A DNA stretch of 64,000 bases, taken from contig JAQWHI010000019.1 in the NCBI GenBank assembly GCA_029249445.1, positions 248,001 through 312,000 on the forward strand. Direction: 5' to 3'. Below the pieces are notes generated by a model. That model was not told where the DNA came from and searched no databases. It was given only the letters and a program-made list of their open reading frames with translations. The first letter of the stretch is position 1. Each line of letters opens with the position of its first letter. The DNA comes from Crocinitomicaceae bacterium (GTDB lineage: Bacteria > Bacteroidota > Bacteroidia > Flavobacteriales_D > Crocinitomicaceae). The translations under genes were made by a program, and so were the position numbers. Below are positions 35,321 through 43,195 of the stretch, one piece after another.

Positions 35321-35707
35321 ATGAAAAAGTTCGGAGTTAAATTAGGGTTTTTAGCGGTTGTGTTACTCTCAATCGTTCTACTACAAGCGTGTAAAAACGA
35401 CAATGCGTCTATTGTGAAAATCTTTGTGCGCTCTGCAAGCAACGATGTTGTTCAAGGTGCAAGAGTTGTAATTATTGGGGATGTTTCATCAAATCCCCCT
35501 ACAATGGCCTATGTAGACACTGTATATACCAACGCATCTGGTTATGCTTCTTTTAATGTCCAGCCATACTATGATGCCGCTGGTGAAGAAGAAAACCCTG
35601 TTGCTTACTTCGATATAATTGCTCAACAAGGAGAGAAACAAACGAGTGGATCAATTAGAAGTCGCGTACACACCACAGCAATAGAAACTGTGGTCCTTCC
35701 AAATTAA
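35321..35707 (+). CDS. Small lipoprotein with Ig-like/carboxypeptidase-regulatory-like domain (1 of 2)
   Basis: A 128-residue lipoprotein. A signal peptide ends in LLQAC at about residue 24, the acylated Cys. The mature part (IVKIFVRSASNDVVQGARVVIIGD) looks like a single seven-strand beta-sandwich of the CarboxypepD_reg type, used for polyvalent surface display. ATG at 35321 gives a proper signal; the frame is open from 35303. The next gene encodes a similar protein. Its function is unknown. Confidence 0.72.
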   Translation: MKKFGVKLGFLAVVLLSIVLLQACKNDNASIVKIFVRSASNDVVQGARVVIIGDVSSNPPTMAYVDTVYTNASGYASFNVQPYYDAAGEEENPVAYFDIIAQQGEKQTSGSIRSRVHTTAIETVVLPN

Positions 35708-35716
35708 AAACATACT

Positions 35717-36085
35717 ATGAAAACAAATAAATACATTTTTATCGGCCTTTTCTCTCTTTTCGCTTTCACAATGCTTTTTGCATGTAGAACAAAAGGTGAA
35801 ACAATTGCAAAAATTCAGATTAGAGATGCGAATGGTGACCCTGTTTCAGCCGCACAGGTCGTGCTTTACGGTCAGTCAACAACATCGCAGGCGTCAGTTT
35901 TTTTCGATACCACATCTTCCAATGCTGTTGGTGAAGCAATCTTCAATTTTGATAATGAATATCAATTGGGGCAAGCAGGAGTTGCTGTGCTCAATATAGA
36001 CGTTCAGAAAGGAACTGCTAGTGGTTCGGGAATTATTAAAATTGAGCCTGAAGCAATCTCCGAAGAGACAGTATTCGTCCAGTAA
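35717..36085 (+). CDS. Small lipoprotein with Ig-like/carboxypeptidase-regulatory-like domain (2 of 2)
   Basis: A 122-residue lipoprotein, with lipobox LFAC around residue 23. IAKIQIRDANGDPVSAAQVVLYGQ and GEAIFNFDNEY parallel the first gene nine bases upstream, so the two appear to be an old tandem duplication in one operon. Both domains have the fold of carboxypeptidase-regulatory-like modules. The pair may form one envelope unit (inference). Confidence 0.72.
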   Translation: MKTNKYIFIGLFSLFAFTMLFACRTKGETIAKIQIRDANGDPVSAAQVVLYGQSTTSQASVFFDTTSSNAVGEAIFNFDNEYQLGQAGVAVLNIDVQKGTASGSGIIKIEPEAISEETVFVQ

Positions 36086-36144
36086 CATAATTCTCGACTA
36101 CAATCAATCAAACGTTGAATGCATTAATTCATCCTGTTCTGGTT

Positions 36145-36864
36145 TTACGAATAAATAATGTCACTTTCATCAACCAGGTGGCCTCCCTGCATTTTTAAAA
36201 AGAGTTGTATCAATGCTACAACATCTTTTTCACAATATACTTTTATTCTCTCCAGGTCTCCATCTTCGTAATAAACGCGGGCAACATCTGCCCCTGATAT
36301 GTCGTCTTTTGGGGTGGGAATATCAAAAACATGACACAACAGTGAAAGTGAAGTATATGCTTTAAAATCACCAAACTTCCACAGCTCCATCGTGTCCAAA
36401 TGTCCTGTTTCCCATGGTTTTTTCCCCGCAATATCTAGTGTGCTTGGCAAGCGCACTCCATTGATCAACATTCTTCTGCAGATATATGGGAAATCAAATT
36501 CTTTAGCATTGTGCCCACATAAAATTGAATACGGTGAATTATAATGCTCATCTAAAAGACGCTTAAATTGCCTTAAAAGCGTTTCCTCGTCGTCATGATA
36601 AAACGACTTCATCCTAATTTGGCGGCCTGTAGATGTTTGTGATACAAACCCGACAGAAATACAAATTATTTTTCCAAACTCTGCATAGATTCCTCCACGC
36701 TCACCATAAAGGTCTTCAAAACTTTTGTCCGCCTTCTGTAAAAACCGTGTTTTCCCTTCAAAAAGCTCTTGCACATATTGATCAACATCTGAATACCTAT
36801 AGACCTGCGGAACCGTTTCTATATCTAAAAACAAAACTTTCTCTAATTGCACTTTCTCTAACAT
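36145..36864 (-). CDS. PolB-like 3'-5' exonuclease (DEDDy type)
   Basis: About 240 residues forming a single exonuclease domain. The DEDDy motifs are visible: ExoI FLDIETVPQ near residue 11, ExoII CGHNAKEFDFPYI near 125 and ExoIII YCEKDVVAL near 215, with Tyr three residues before the Asp. It resembles the stand-alone 3'-5' exonuclease related to DNA polymerase B exonuclease domains. The open frame extends 20 codons upstream, but the ATG at 36864 precedes the conserved part. A likely role in repair is inferred. Confidence 0.85.
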   Translation of the reverse strand: MLEKVQLEKVLFLDIETVPQVYRYSDVDQYVQELFEGKTRFLQKADKSFEDLYGERGGIYAEFGKIICISVGFVSQTSTGRQIRMKSFYHDDEETLLRQFKRLLDEHYNSPYSILCGHNAKEFDFPYICRRMLINGVRLPSTLDIAGKKPWETGHLDTMELWKFGDFKAYTSLSLLCHVFDIPTPKDDISGADVARVYYEDGDLERIKVYCEKDVVALIQLFLKMQGGHLVDESDIIYS

Positions 36865-36954
36865 TCTTTCAATTAATGAATTGGTTGTTATCTTGAATTT
36901 AGTGAAATATTGCAAATCAAACATAAAAAAGGCAAATTTGTATAAACCCTAGAA

Positions 36955-37434
36955 ATGGCGGAGGATTTTATAAAAATAACGGGAACAAAAAGTGAGATCT
37001 ATCAAGCTTTAATTCCACAAATTCAAGCCTTGGTAGGCGCAGAGTCAGACTTTACAGCAAATCAAGCAAATATAGCTGCTGCCGTTAAGGAAAGTTTTGA
37101 TTTTTTGTGGGTCGGATTTTACAATGTAAAAAGTGACTCCTTGGTTCTTGGCCCTTTTCAGGGGCCTGTTGCTTGCACCAGAATAAAAAAAGGAAATGGC
37201 GTTTGCGGAAAAGCTTGGGCAGAAAAAAGGCCCGTCGTTGTTGATAATGTTAATCTTTTTCCAGGGCATATCGCTTGTAGCTCCAAGTCTAAAAGTGAAA
37301 TCGTTATTCCATTAATTAAAGAATGTGAAGTTGTTGGAGTTTTAGATATTGATAGTGAGCAGCTTGCTGCTTTTAACAATGAAGATTTGTTGTATTTAAA
37401 TGAAATTTGTGAATGGTTTGTAAATACATTGTAA
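36955..37434 (+). CDS. Free methionine-(R)-sulfoxide reductase, GAF domain
   Basis: A 159-residue single GAF-domain protein. The three Cys at 74, 84 and 108 (PVACTR, GVCGKAW, HIACSS) keep the 10- and 24-residue spacing seen in E. coli MsrC, so it should reduce free Met-R-sulfoxide. LWVGFYNV, PFQGPVAC and VGVLDIDSE are family motifs. The last seven codons overlap the next gene in another frame. It belongs to the oxidative damage repair set. Confidence 0.9.
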   Translation: MAEDFIKITGTKSEIYQALIPQIQALVGAESDFTANQANIAAAVKESFDFLWVGFYNVKSDSLVLGPFQGPVACTRIKKGNGVCGKAWAEKRPVVVDNVNLFPGHIACSSKSKSEIVIPLIKECEVVGVLDIDSEQLAAFNNEDLLYLNEICEWFVNTL

Positions 37435-38993
37435 TTGCTTTAGTAGGACTCATTGTGTCCTCTTGCGCTCAAATCGGTACAATTAATGGTGGAGAAAAAG
37501 ACATTGCTGCACCCAAACCAATCATAGAAAAAACTTTTCCGCAAAACGAGACGGTTAATTTCAAAAGTAACACCGTCACAATACCATTTGATGAATACTT
37601 CAAACTTGTCAACCCTCTAAATAACATACAAATAATTCCCCCACATGCCTCGTTGACTTCTTCAGTTAAGAGAAAAACTCTTCATATCACATGGGATGAT
37701 ACATTAGAATCAAATACCACTTATGCCATCTATTTAACCAACGCAGTAAAAGATTTAACCGAAGGAAATGATACCATCATTCAATACGTTTTCTCCACTG
37801 GGTCTTTTTTAGACACCCTATCTTTTTCCGTTGGGGTTGCTGATGCATGGACAGGAGAACCAATTCTTGATTGTGTGGTTGCAATGTATCACCCGGAAAC
37901 AAATAAACTAATTAGTTTTACAGAGCCCAAAAATGGAATAGCGACACTGAATTACCTGCGGCCGGGATCATACCACGTCGTTGCTTTTGTTGATGAAAAT
38001 GGAGACCTTAAACCACAGCCCTTCGAGAACGTTGGGTTTATCGAACAAGGAGTAGTTGTGTTGGACTCGTCATTTGTCGACTCTATACCCTTGAGAGTTT
38101 ATACACCTGAATTGTTGCCTAAAATAACAGCCATTCACCAGTTATCACCTTGCGTATTTGAAGTCGACTTCAATACGTTTATTGAGTCTCCAATAAGTTT
38201 TACCGTTAATGGTGTCCAACTGAAAGAAACAGAATATGAATTGTCAACTCCCACAAAAGGACATTTCAAACTCATAAGACCCAACACATCAAAATTAGAA
38301 CTTATTGTAACCTCAAACAATATACATGATACAATCGTACAACGACTTAAACCGATAATAGACTCTTCGTTAACTATAGAACAAAACATCAGTCTTCGCT
38401 ATCTAGTAGATGATAACAAAACGAGCCTAACTCTGAACACAAACGGATGGATGAATGAAAAAAACAGCATCGACACGTCTCAAATTTATCTTAAAAATAG
38501 TCTTGATTCTTCAATTGTTCGCTGTTTAGGTTATTCTTGTCAGGGTACTTCTGTGACATTGGACTTTCCTACAGGTCTCGAAGGTAGTTATGTTCTCATT
38601 TGTGAGAAAGGCGTTCTTTTTTCATGTTCTAAAACAGCTGGACGTTTCGAAAAAAAAATTACGCTATACTCACTCGATGCATACGGCGAGATTAAGCTGG
38701 ATTTAAACAACTACGAAGGAGCGATTTGTGTTGAGGTTCTGCTCCGTGAAGAGTTGGTCCGAACACAAACGTTTGCAGCTAATGATGAAAAATTATTCTT
38801 TTTAAAACAGCTTCCCCCTGGTGAATACTCCTTTAAAGTTGTCCGTGATAAAAATCAAAATGGTCGCTGGGATGTGGGCAACTACTCAGAACTCATTCAG
38901 CCTGAGCCAGTAGACATCTACTCAAAAAAAACAAAAGTTAGAGCGGGCTGGTTGGTTAACTTGACATTGTCCCCAAAAGAAAAGGTGAAATGA
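37413..38993 (+). CDS. Ig-like (Big_5) domain lipoprotein
   Basis: A 526-residue lipoprotein with lipobox IVSSC (Cys18), starting 22 bases inside the fRMsr gene in another frame. An N-terminal Big_5 Ig-like domain (residues about 35-130) has the family opening PQNETVNFKSNTVTIPFDEY and later FSTGSFLDTLSFS. The rest is beta-rich, with ANYLRPGSYHVVAFVDENGD-like segments twice (near 185 and 470: FKVVRDKNQNGRWDVG). It is anchored in the outer or inner membrane and probably surface-exposed. It is followed, with ATGA overlap, by the flippase-like gene. Confidence 0.8.
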   Translation: MVCKYIVIALVGLIVSSCAQIGTINGGEKDIAAPKPIIEKTFPQNETVNFKSNTVTIPFDEYFKLVNPLNNIQIIPPHASLTSSVKRKTLHITWDDTLESNTTYAIYLTNAVKDLTEGNDTIIQYVFSTGSFLDTLSFSVGVADAWTGEPILDCVVAMYHPETNKLISFTEPKNGIATLNYLRPGSYHVVAFVDENGDLKPQPFENVGFIEQGVVVLDSSFVDSIPLRVYTPELLPKITAIHQLSPCVFEVDFNTFIESPISFTVNGVQLKETEYELSTPTKGHFKLIRPNTSKLELIVTSNNIHDTIVQRLKPIIDSSLTIEQNISLRYLVDDNKTSLTLNTNGWMNEKNSIDTSQIYLKNSLDSSIVRCLGYSCQGTSVTLDFPTGLEGSYVLICEKGVLFSCSKTAGRFEKKITLYSLDAYGEIKLDLNNYEGAICVEVLLREELVRTQTFAANDEKLFFLKQLPPGEYSFKVVRDKNQNGRWDVGNYSELIQPEPVDIYSKKTKVRAGWLVNLTLSPKEKVK

Positions 38994-40153
38994 AAAATGC
39001 CTTCAGTAAGTGGAAAATATTTGTTGCGCTTGCATTTGGTCTGCTCATCTCTTTTTGGATGCTTTACAATGGGTTTGCGGACAAACAATTTGTCGAATGT
39101 GCACCAGGAGAAGGTACCCATAAGTGGGTTGATGCCAACAACAATGGAAAGGTTGATTTATATGATGAATCCGATTTTATCTCAAACGAAAGCGGGGCTT
39201 ATAAAATTCAATCTACTCGTTCAGCTCTAAACGACGTGAGCTGGTCGCCATGGTCTCTTTATTGGATCCTTCTTGCTGTTCTATTTACTTTTGGAAGAGA
39301 TTTCTTTTACATTATTCGAATACGACTTCTAACCCATAAAAAACTCAGTTGGAAAGCCAGCTTTTTTGTGATAATGATCTGGGAATTTGCATCTGCCTTA
39401 TCGCCGGGCGTGGTTGGAGGTGCCGCCGTGGCTATGTTTATACTTAACCGTGAAAAGGTCCCTTTTGGAAAAGCGACGGCAATCGTAATTATCACAGCAT
39501 TTATGGACAACCTTTTTTTCATTTTAATGATTCCATTCGTGTTTTTGTTTATCGATAACCATGACCTTTTTCCAAGTGAAGCAGGGTATTCGCTGCCCCT
39601 AATGTGGGTGTTTTGGCTCGGGTTTTTTATAATTCTCTCTGTCTGTATTTTTCTTTATCTCACCTTGTTTTGGTTTCCTCATCTCGCATCAAAAATACTA
39701 CTCGCTCTTTTCAGTCTGCCTGTTATTAGACGTTGGAAGTTCATTGCTCGTGAGTGGGGAACAGATATTGAGCTTGCCGCAAAAGAATTTCAGATGGAGT
39801 CAGCCGGATTCTGGATAAAAATATTTTTATCGACGCTTGCTAGTTGGGTTTCTCGCTATTTGGTGATTAATGCAGTGTTCAATGCTTTTGTTGAGCTCGG
39901 ATTTCTTGATAATATCAAAATTCTTGGACAACAATTTGTGCTCTGGATCTTTATGCTCATCAGTCCAACACCAGGAGGAAGTGGAGTTGCTGAGTTTGCA
40001 TTTGGTGAATTGCTTTCCGGTTTTACCTCTTCTGCACTTCTTGTTGGTGTTTTGGCACTAATTTGGAGACTAATTTCCTATTTTCCATACCTTTTTCTAG
40101 GATCAATCATCTTGCCTGTTTGGTTAAAGAGAACACAAGGCAAAAAACATTAA
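38990..40153 (+). CDS. Lysylphosphatidylglycerol synthase TM region/UPF0104-like membrane protein with EF-hand loop
   Basis: A 387-residue protein of the LPG_synthase_TM/TIGR00374 type, a family of polytopic membrane proteins linked to lipid transfer. EFASALSPGVVGGAAVAMFIL is the signature, near 137-158, and LISPTPGGSGVAEFAFG appears near 323-340. Between TM1 (about 9-28) and TM2 (about 88-110) an extracytoplasmic loop holds a 12-residue EF-hand calcium loop, D48 to D59 (bases 39131-39166). It overlaps the upstream lipoprotein gene by four bases (ATGA). Confidence 0.82.
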   Translation: MKNAFSKWKIFVALAFGLLISFWMLYNGFADKQFVECAPGEGTHKWVDANNNGKVDLYDESDFISNESGAYKIQSTRSALNDVSWSPWSLYWILLAVLFTFGRDFFYIIRIRLLTHKKLSWKASFFVIMIWEFASALSPGVVGGAAVAMFILNREKVPFGKATAIVIITAFMDNLFFILMIPFVFLFIDNHDLFPSEAGYSLPLMWVFWLGFFIILSVCIFLYLTLFWFPHLASKILLALFSLPVIRRWKFIAREWGTDIELAAKEFQMESAGFWIKIFLSTLASWVSRYLVINAVFNAFVELGFLDNIKILGQQFVLWIFMLISPTPGGSGVAEFAFGELLSGFTSSALLVGVLALIWRLISYFPYLFLGSIILPVWLKRTQGKKH

Positions 40154-40758
40154 CCTACATTTGCTTCGTCTTTGAAGAATAAATTAAAACTCGCTATTCC
40201 GGCCACAATCGCTAGAACGTAAACAAGTTCAGGAAAAATAACGAATTGACTCAAAGCAATCGTTAAACCAGAAAAACCGACACCAAACAAGAGCGCCTGT
40301 ATGTGGTCTCTCCAGAGTTTTTTTATCGATGTCACTCGATGAAGACCGCGCATCAGAAAATTCATTTTATAATTTTGATATGCCGAAAGACAAACCAATG
40401 GGACTAAAAAGTATCCTTGTTTCACCCCAAGATCTTCATAATTCCAAAAAGCCGTTATTTGATGAATAAACGATATTTTCGGATGAATGCTTCCCATTGC
40501 GAAATGCATTAAAAGAAAAAGGAAACATACTACAAATAGACTCAGTACTGTATAGAAAAACCAATGCAATTCAACTCCTTCTATTCCTTGCGTTTGCCTT
40601 ATTTTTATGGTTTTTAAACACATCGTTCCTTCCTGAGCAAGAACATCAAACGCATAAAAAAGTAAAATAAAATACACACTCCAGTCCCAGACAAAAAACC
40701 CAAGCAAGGGTAGAATTGCTTCAGAAACAATAAGTACATTTTTTTGATTGAATCGCAT
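40150..40758 (-). CDS. DUF6498-like multi-pass membrane protein
   Basis: A 202-residue protein with about six hydrophobic segments (SEAILPLLGFFVWDWSVYFILLFYAFDVL, then ELHWFFYTVLSLFVVCFLFLLMHFAMG). The pattern with W-x-W and a short soluble tail resembles DUF6498, but I cannot confirm it. It ends with a four-base convergent overlap with the flippase-like gene and begins at the stop codon of the TPR lipoprotein gene, so it is probably co-transcribed with that. Function unknown. Confidence 0.55.
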   Translation of the reverse strand: MRFNQKNVLIVSEAILPLLGFFVWDWSVYFILLFYAFDVLAQEGTMCLKTIKIRQTQGIEGVELHWFFYTVLSLFVVCFLFLLMHFAMGSIHPKISFIHQITAFWNYEDLGVKQGYFLVPLVCLSAYQNYKMNFLMRGLHRVTSIKKLWRDHIQALLFGVGFSGLTIALSQFVIFPELVYVLAIVAGIASFNLFFKDEANVG

Positions 40759-41777
40759 TATAAAAATCGAATACTGTCTGCATAAACTCGTGACAACTCA
40801 AAGTTTGGATTGTACTCAAGTGCTTTAGCAAACGACTTTAAAGCTTGTGTTTTATTTCCTAAACCATCGAAACACATTCCCAAGTTGTGCCAAGACTCCA
40901 CATGCCGGGGCTCTGTCTTTAGAGCACTTTTATAAAGATATATGGCGCTGTCCAAATTGTTATCTGTAAACTGCTTAATCCGCGCCTGATGAAATAATCC
41001 CATTAAAACGTTTGCTTCTATCGTATCAGCAGCCATCTTTCGGTACAGTGTTTTTGCTGTTTCGATATCACCATATTCCTGCTCACAATAAGCAATATAA
41101 AACCTTAGCTGTCCTTCCAATTCCGGTTTTATCTTTGCGGCCGACTTATAATACTCCAAACATTGTGGGTTGTTGTCATCTTGATAAAGCTGAGCCAATA
41201 AAAGATAGGCTGCATAAAATTCAGGATCCTGTTGAATTGCCGTTTTGTATGAGGAAATTGCCTTATCTCTATCCCCGATCATTGTATAATTTGTTCCTTT
41301 CAAAACATATCCATCTCGATAATGTTTATCAATCCTCAACGCTTTATTAATTTGTTCAAACGACGAATTAAAATCTCGTTGATAGGTATATGTTGCCGCC
41401 AACCCAACAAGCGCTTTTAGATTTTTGGGTTGTTTCATAATAATGCTTTTGTACAGGCGCTGTGCTGTTTCAACTTCAGCTGGTGATCGTGTATCTCTTC
41501 TGTTTATTACTTCTGCATATAACAGACGTGCTTTAAGGTTGTTTGTATCCAAACGAAAGGCTTTGGCCGCATCAACAAGAGCAAGGTCATACGTATAATT
41601 TTCGATCCTTATTTCTCCACGTTTTAGCAGTAAAGGAATACTGTCTGGATGGGCCCGAATCAAACTGTCAATATTCAGATTAACATCGTCTAGGGTTACT
41701 GTCTGATTTTCGGGTGATTCGCAGGAATACATTTCCAAAACAACAGTGGAAAGAAAAAGAAAAAGAAAAATCCTCAT
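40758..41777 (-). CDS. TPR lipoprotein
   Basis: A 339-residue lipoprotein from the ATG at 41777. The signal peptide ends in MYSC (Cys19). The rest is TPR units, including DLALVDAAKAFRLD, KALVGLAATYTYQRDF, FEQINKALRIDKHYRDGYVLKG and ESWHNLGMCFDGLGNKTQALKSF. It is probably periplasmic or surface-anchored, a scaffold. A good promoter lies upstream at 41783-41812. The open frame extends to 41828, without a signal. Confidence 0.83.
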   Translation of the reverse strand: MRIFLFLFLSTVVLEMYSCESPENQTVTLDDVNLNIDSLIRAHPDSIPLLLKRGEIRIENYTYDLALVDAAKAFRLDTNNLKARLLYAEVINRRDTRSPAEVETAQRLYKSIIMKQPKNLKALVGLAATYTYQRDFNSSFEQINKALRIDKHYRDGYVLKGTNYTMIGDRDKAISSYKTAIQQDPEFYAAYLLLAQLYQDDNNPQCLEYYKSAAKIKPELEGQLRFYIAYCEQEYGDIETAKTLYRKMAADTIEANVLMGLFHQARIKQFTDNNLDSAIYLYKSALKTEPRHVESWHNLGMCFDGLGNKTQALKSFAKALEYNPNFELSRVYADSIRFL

Positions 41778-41782
41778 ACTTG

Positions 41783-41812
41783 CAAATTTATTGGATTTTT
41801 CGAGATTACAAA
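41783..41812 (-). promoter_or_regulatory. Putative promoter of the TPR lipoprotein
   Basis: On the minus strand, TTTG (plus 41809-41812), an 18-base spacer and TAAATTTG (plus 41783-41790) fit the Bacteroidota consensus. The -7 box ends five bases before the ATG at 41777, so little or no leader is expected. Confidence 0.6.
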
Positions 41813-41886
41813 CAAGGGCAAGCAACACATATTATCCTTTACGTCTTTTAACATTTTTGATGGTATATTTTAAGTAATTTTGTACC

Positions 41887-42144
41887 ATGTCAAATTGGAG
41901 AAAGTTAGCACTATTAATTGCTGTTTTATTTGTTGTTGATCAAGTTTTCGGACAGGGTTGTTCACAGTGCAGATTAATTTCAGAGCAAGGTGCAGGCCAT
42001 GGTGGCGCAGAAGTAACAGAAGATTCCTTTGGGAGTAATATTAATTTCGGCATTCTCTACCTTATGGCCATTCCATACATTCTTTTAATGTTCTTTTTTC
42101 GGAAGCAAATTGCACGCCTTTTTAAAACATTAATCAAACGCTAA
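41887..42144 (+). CDS. Small exported membrane protein with CSQC motif
   Basis: An 85-residue protein: a signal peptide or first TM to about residue 22, a C-S-Q-C pair at 25-28, a Gly/Glu-rich linker and a second TM (about 53-72, ILYLMAIPYILLMFFF) ending in a basic tail. Size and shape are conserved-looking, but I cannot name a family. A CxxC right after the signal cleavage suggests metal or redox binding. TAATTTTG (41875-41882) ends four bases before the ATG. It may be a lipoprotein only if Cys25 were acylated, but no lipobox is seen. Confidence 0.62.
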   Translation: MSNWRKLALLIAVLFVVDQVFGQGCSQCRLISEQGAGHGGAEVTEDSFGSNINFGILYLMAIPYILLMFFFRKQIARLFKTLIKR

Positions 42145-42149
42145 GCACT

Positions 42150-43190
42150 CTAGAACCGTCTCTTTTTGGATTTGAAAAGTGCATCATGCAAGTTTGTGTA
42201 GGACAATGAAAACTCAAGAGACCCTTGGTATACTTGACGCAATAATGAAACTGTTAAATCATAAGACGCCCCAAATTTAAACCCTCTCCAATCAATAGCG
42301 ACAGACGGACAAATCGCATCTCCCCAACGAAAGTAACTTCCAAAAGACAGATATGCATTGTGTGCTAAACCTGTAAGTTTGGTTCCGTTCTCAAATCGGT
42401 AACGCATCATAAGTCCGATAATTGTCTCCTTCTGCTCTCCCTGTATAAAGTGCGCAGCAGAAGCATCAAAAGACCATTTTGAACCTACAATTTCTGAAGT
42501 AACACGTGTATGAACAACAAACTTACGGTTCAGTTTTTCCCCATAAAGACCATTAGAATATTTTAGTGATGGGGCGTTCAAGTGAAAGCCTGATAACCCA
42601 AATTGAACCTTTAAATCATTACTCCTTGCAAAAGAACTTCTCGATCCATCAAACTGATAAAAAAGACCTGCTGACGCGTCAAGATATGAAAAAGAAGGTA
42701 TCGAATTTGCCTCACCACTTATAATTGTAGGGTCAAATCCTGCACCTCCCCATTGGCTATTAAATGTCACTGCGTTTATGTCGGCCGAACGCTGGCCTAT
42801 ACCTGTTTGGAGTCCTGCCGATATAATATGGCCACTTCTTCCCATTGGAATAACACCACTCACTGACAGCGCCCCTTGAGTCAGCCCAAAATTTGAATCG
42901 CCACCAACATCATTAAAAAAAAGCAACCCAAGACCTGCATAAGCACGATCGTTTGTTCTGGACTTCCCTAAATTCACGTCTGCCGCGACTGCCGTAGACA
43001 TAAATTGAGTAGATGTTCCCAACCATTGGTTTCTATGGTTAATAGTGAGCCGCTCCCAACCGTCATAGACTCCCGTTGCGGCCGGATTAATTAAGAGTGG
43101 TGTAGAAGTCGTTTGAGTAAAGTGTAAATCTTGTGCTGTCACACTTTGTAACAATGCCGCACCAAATACTGTTAAAATTATTTTCTTCAT
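42150..43190 (-). CDS. PorP/SprF family type IX secretion system membrane protein
   Basis: A 346-residue outer-membrane protein with a signal peptide (MKKIILTVFGAALLQSVTA). The family opening LHFTQTTSTPLLINPAATGVYDG and RLTINHRNQW, then GLLFFNDVGGDS, identify PorP/SprF. SprF of Flavobacterium is needed to secrete the adhesin SprB, and such genes often follow the gene for a large T9SS substrate. Here it is five bases from the CotH/LTD protein gene, so I infer that it exports or anchors that protein. Confidence 0.92.
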   Translation of the reverse strand: MKKIILTVFGAALLQSVTAQDLHFTQTTSTPLLINPAATGVYDGWERLTINHRNQWLGTSTQFMSTAVAADVNLGKSRTNDRAYAGLGLLFFNDVGGDSNFGLTQGALSVSGVIPMGRSGHIISAGLQTGIGQRSADINAVTFNSQWGGAGFDPTIISGEANSIPSFSYLDASAGLFYQFDGSRSSFARSNDLKVQFGLSGFHLNAPSLKYSNGLYGEKLNRKFVVHTRVTSEIVGSKWSFDASAAHFIQGEQKETIIGLMMRYRFENGTKLTGLAHNAYLSFGSYFRWGDAICPSVAIDWRGFKFGASYDLTVSLLRQVYQGSLEFSLSYTNLHDALFKSKKRRF

Positions 43191-43195
43191 CGCTT

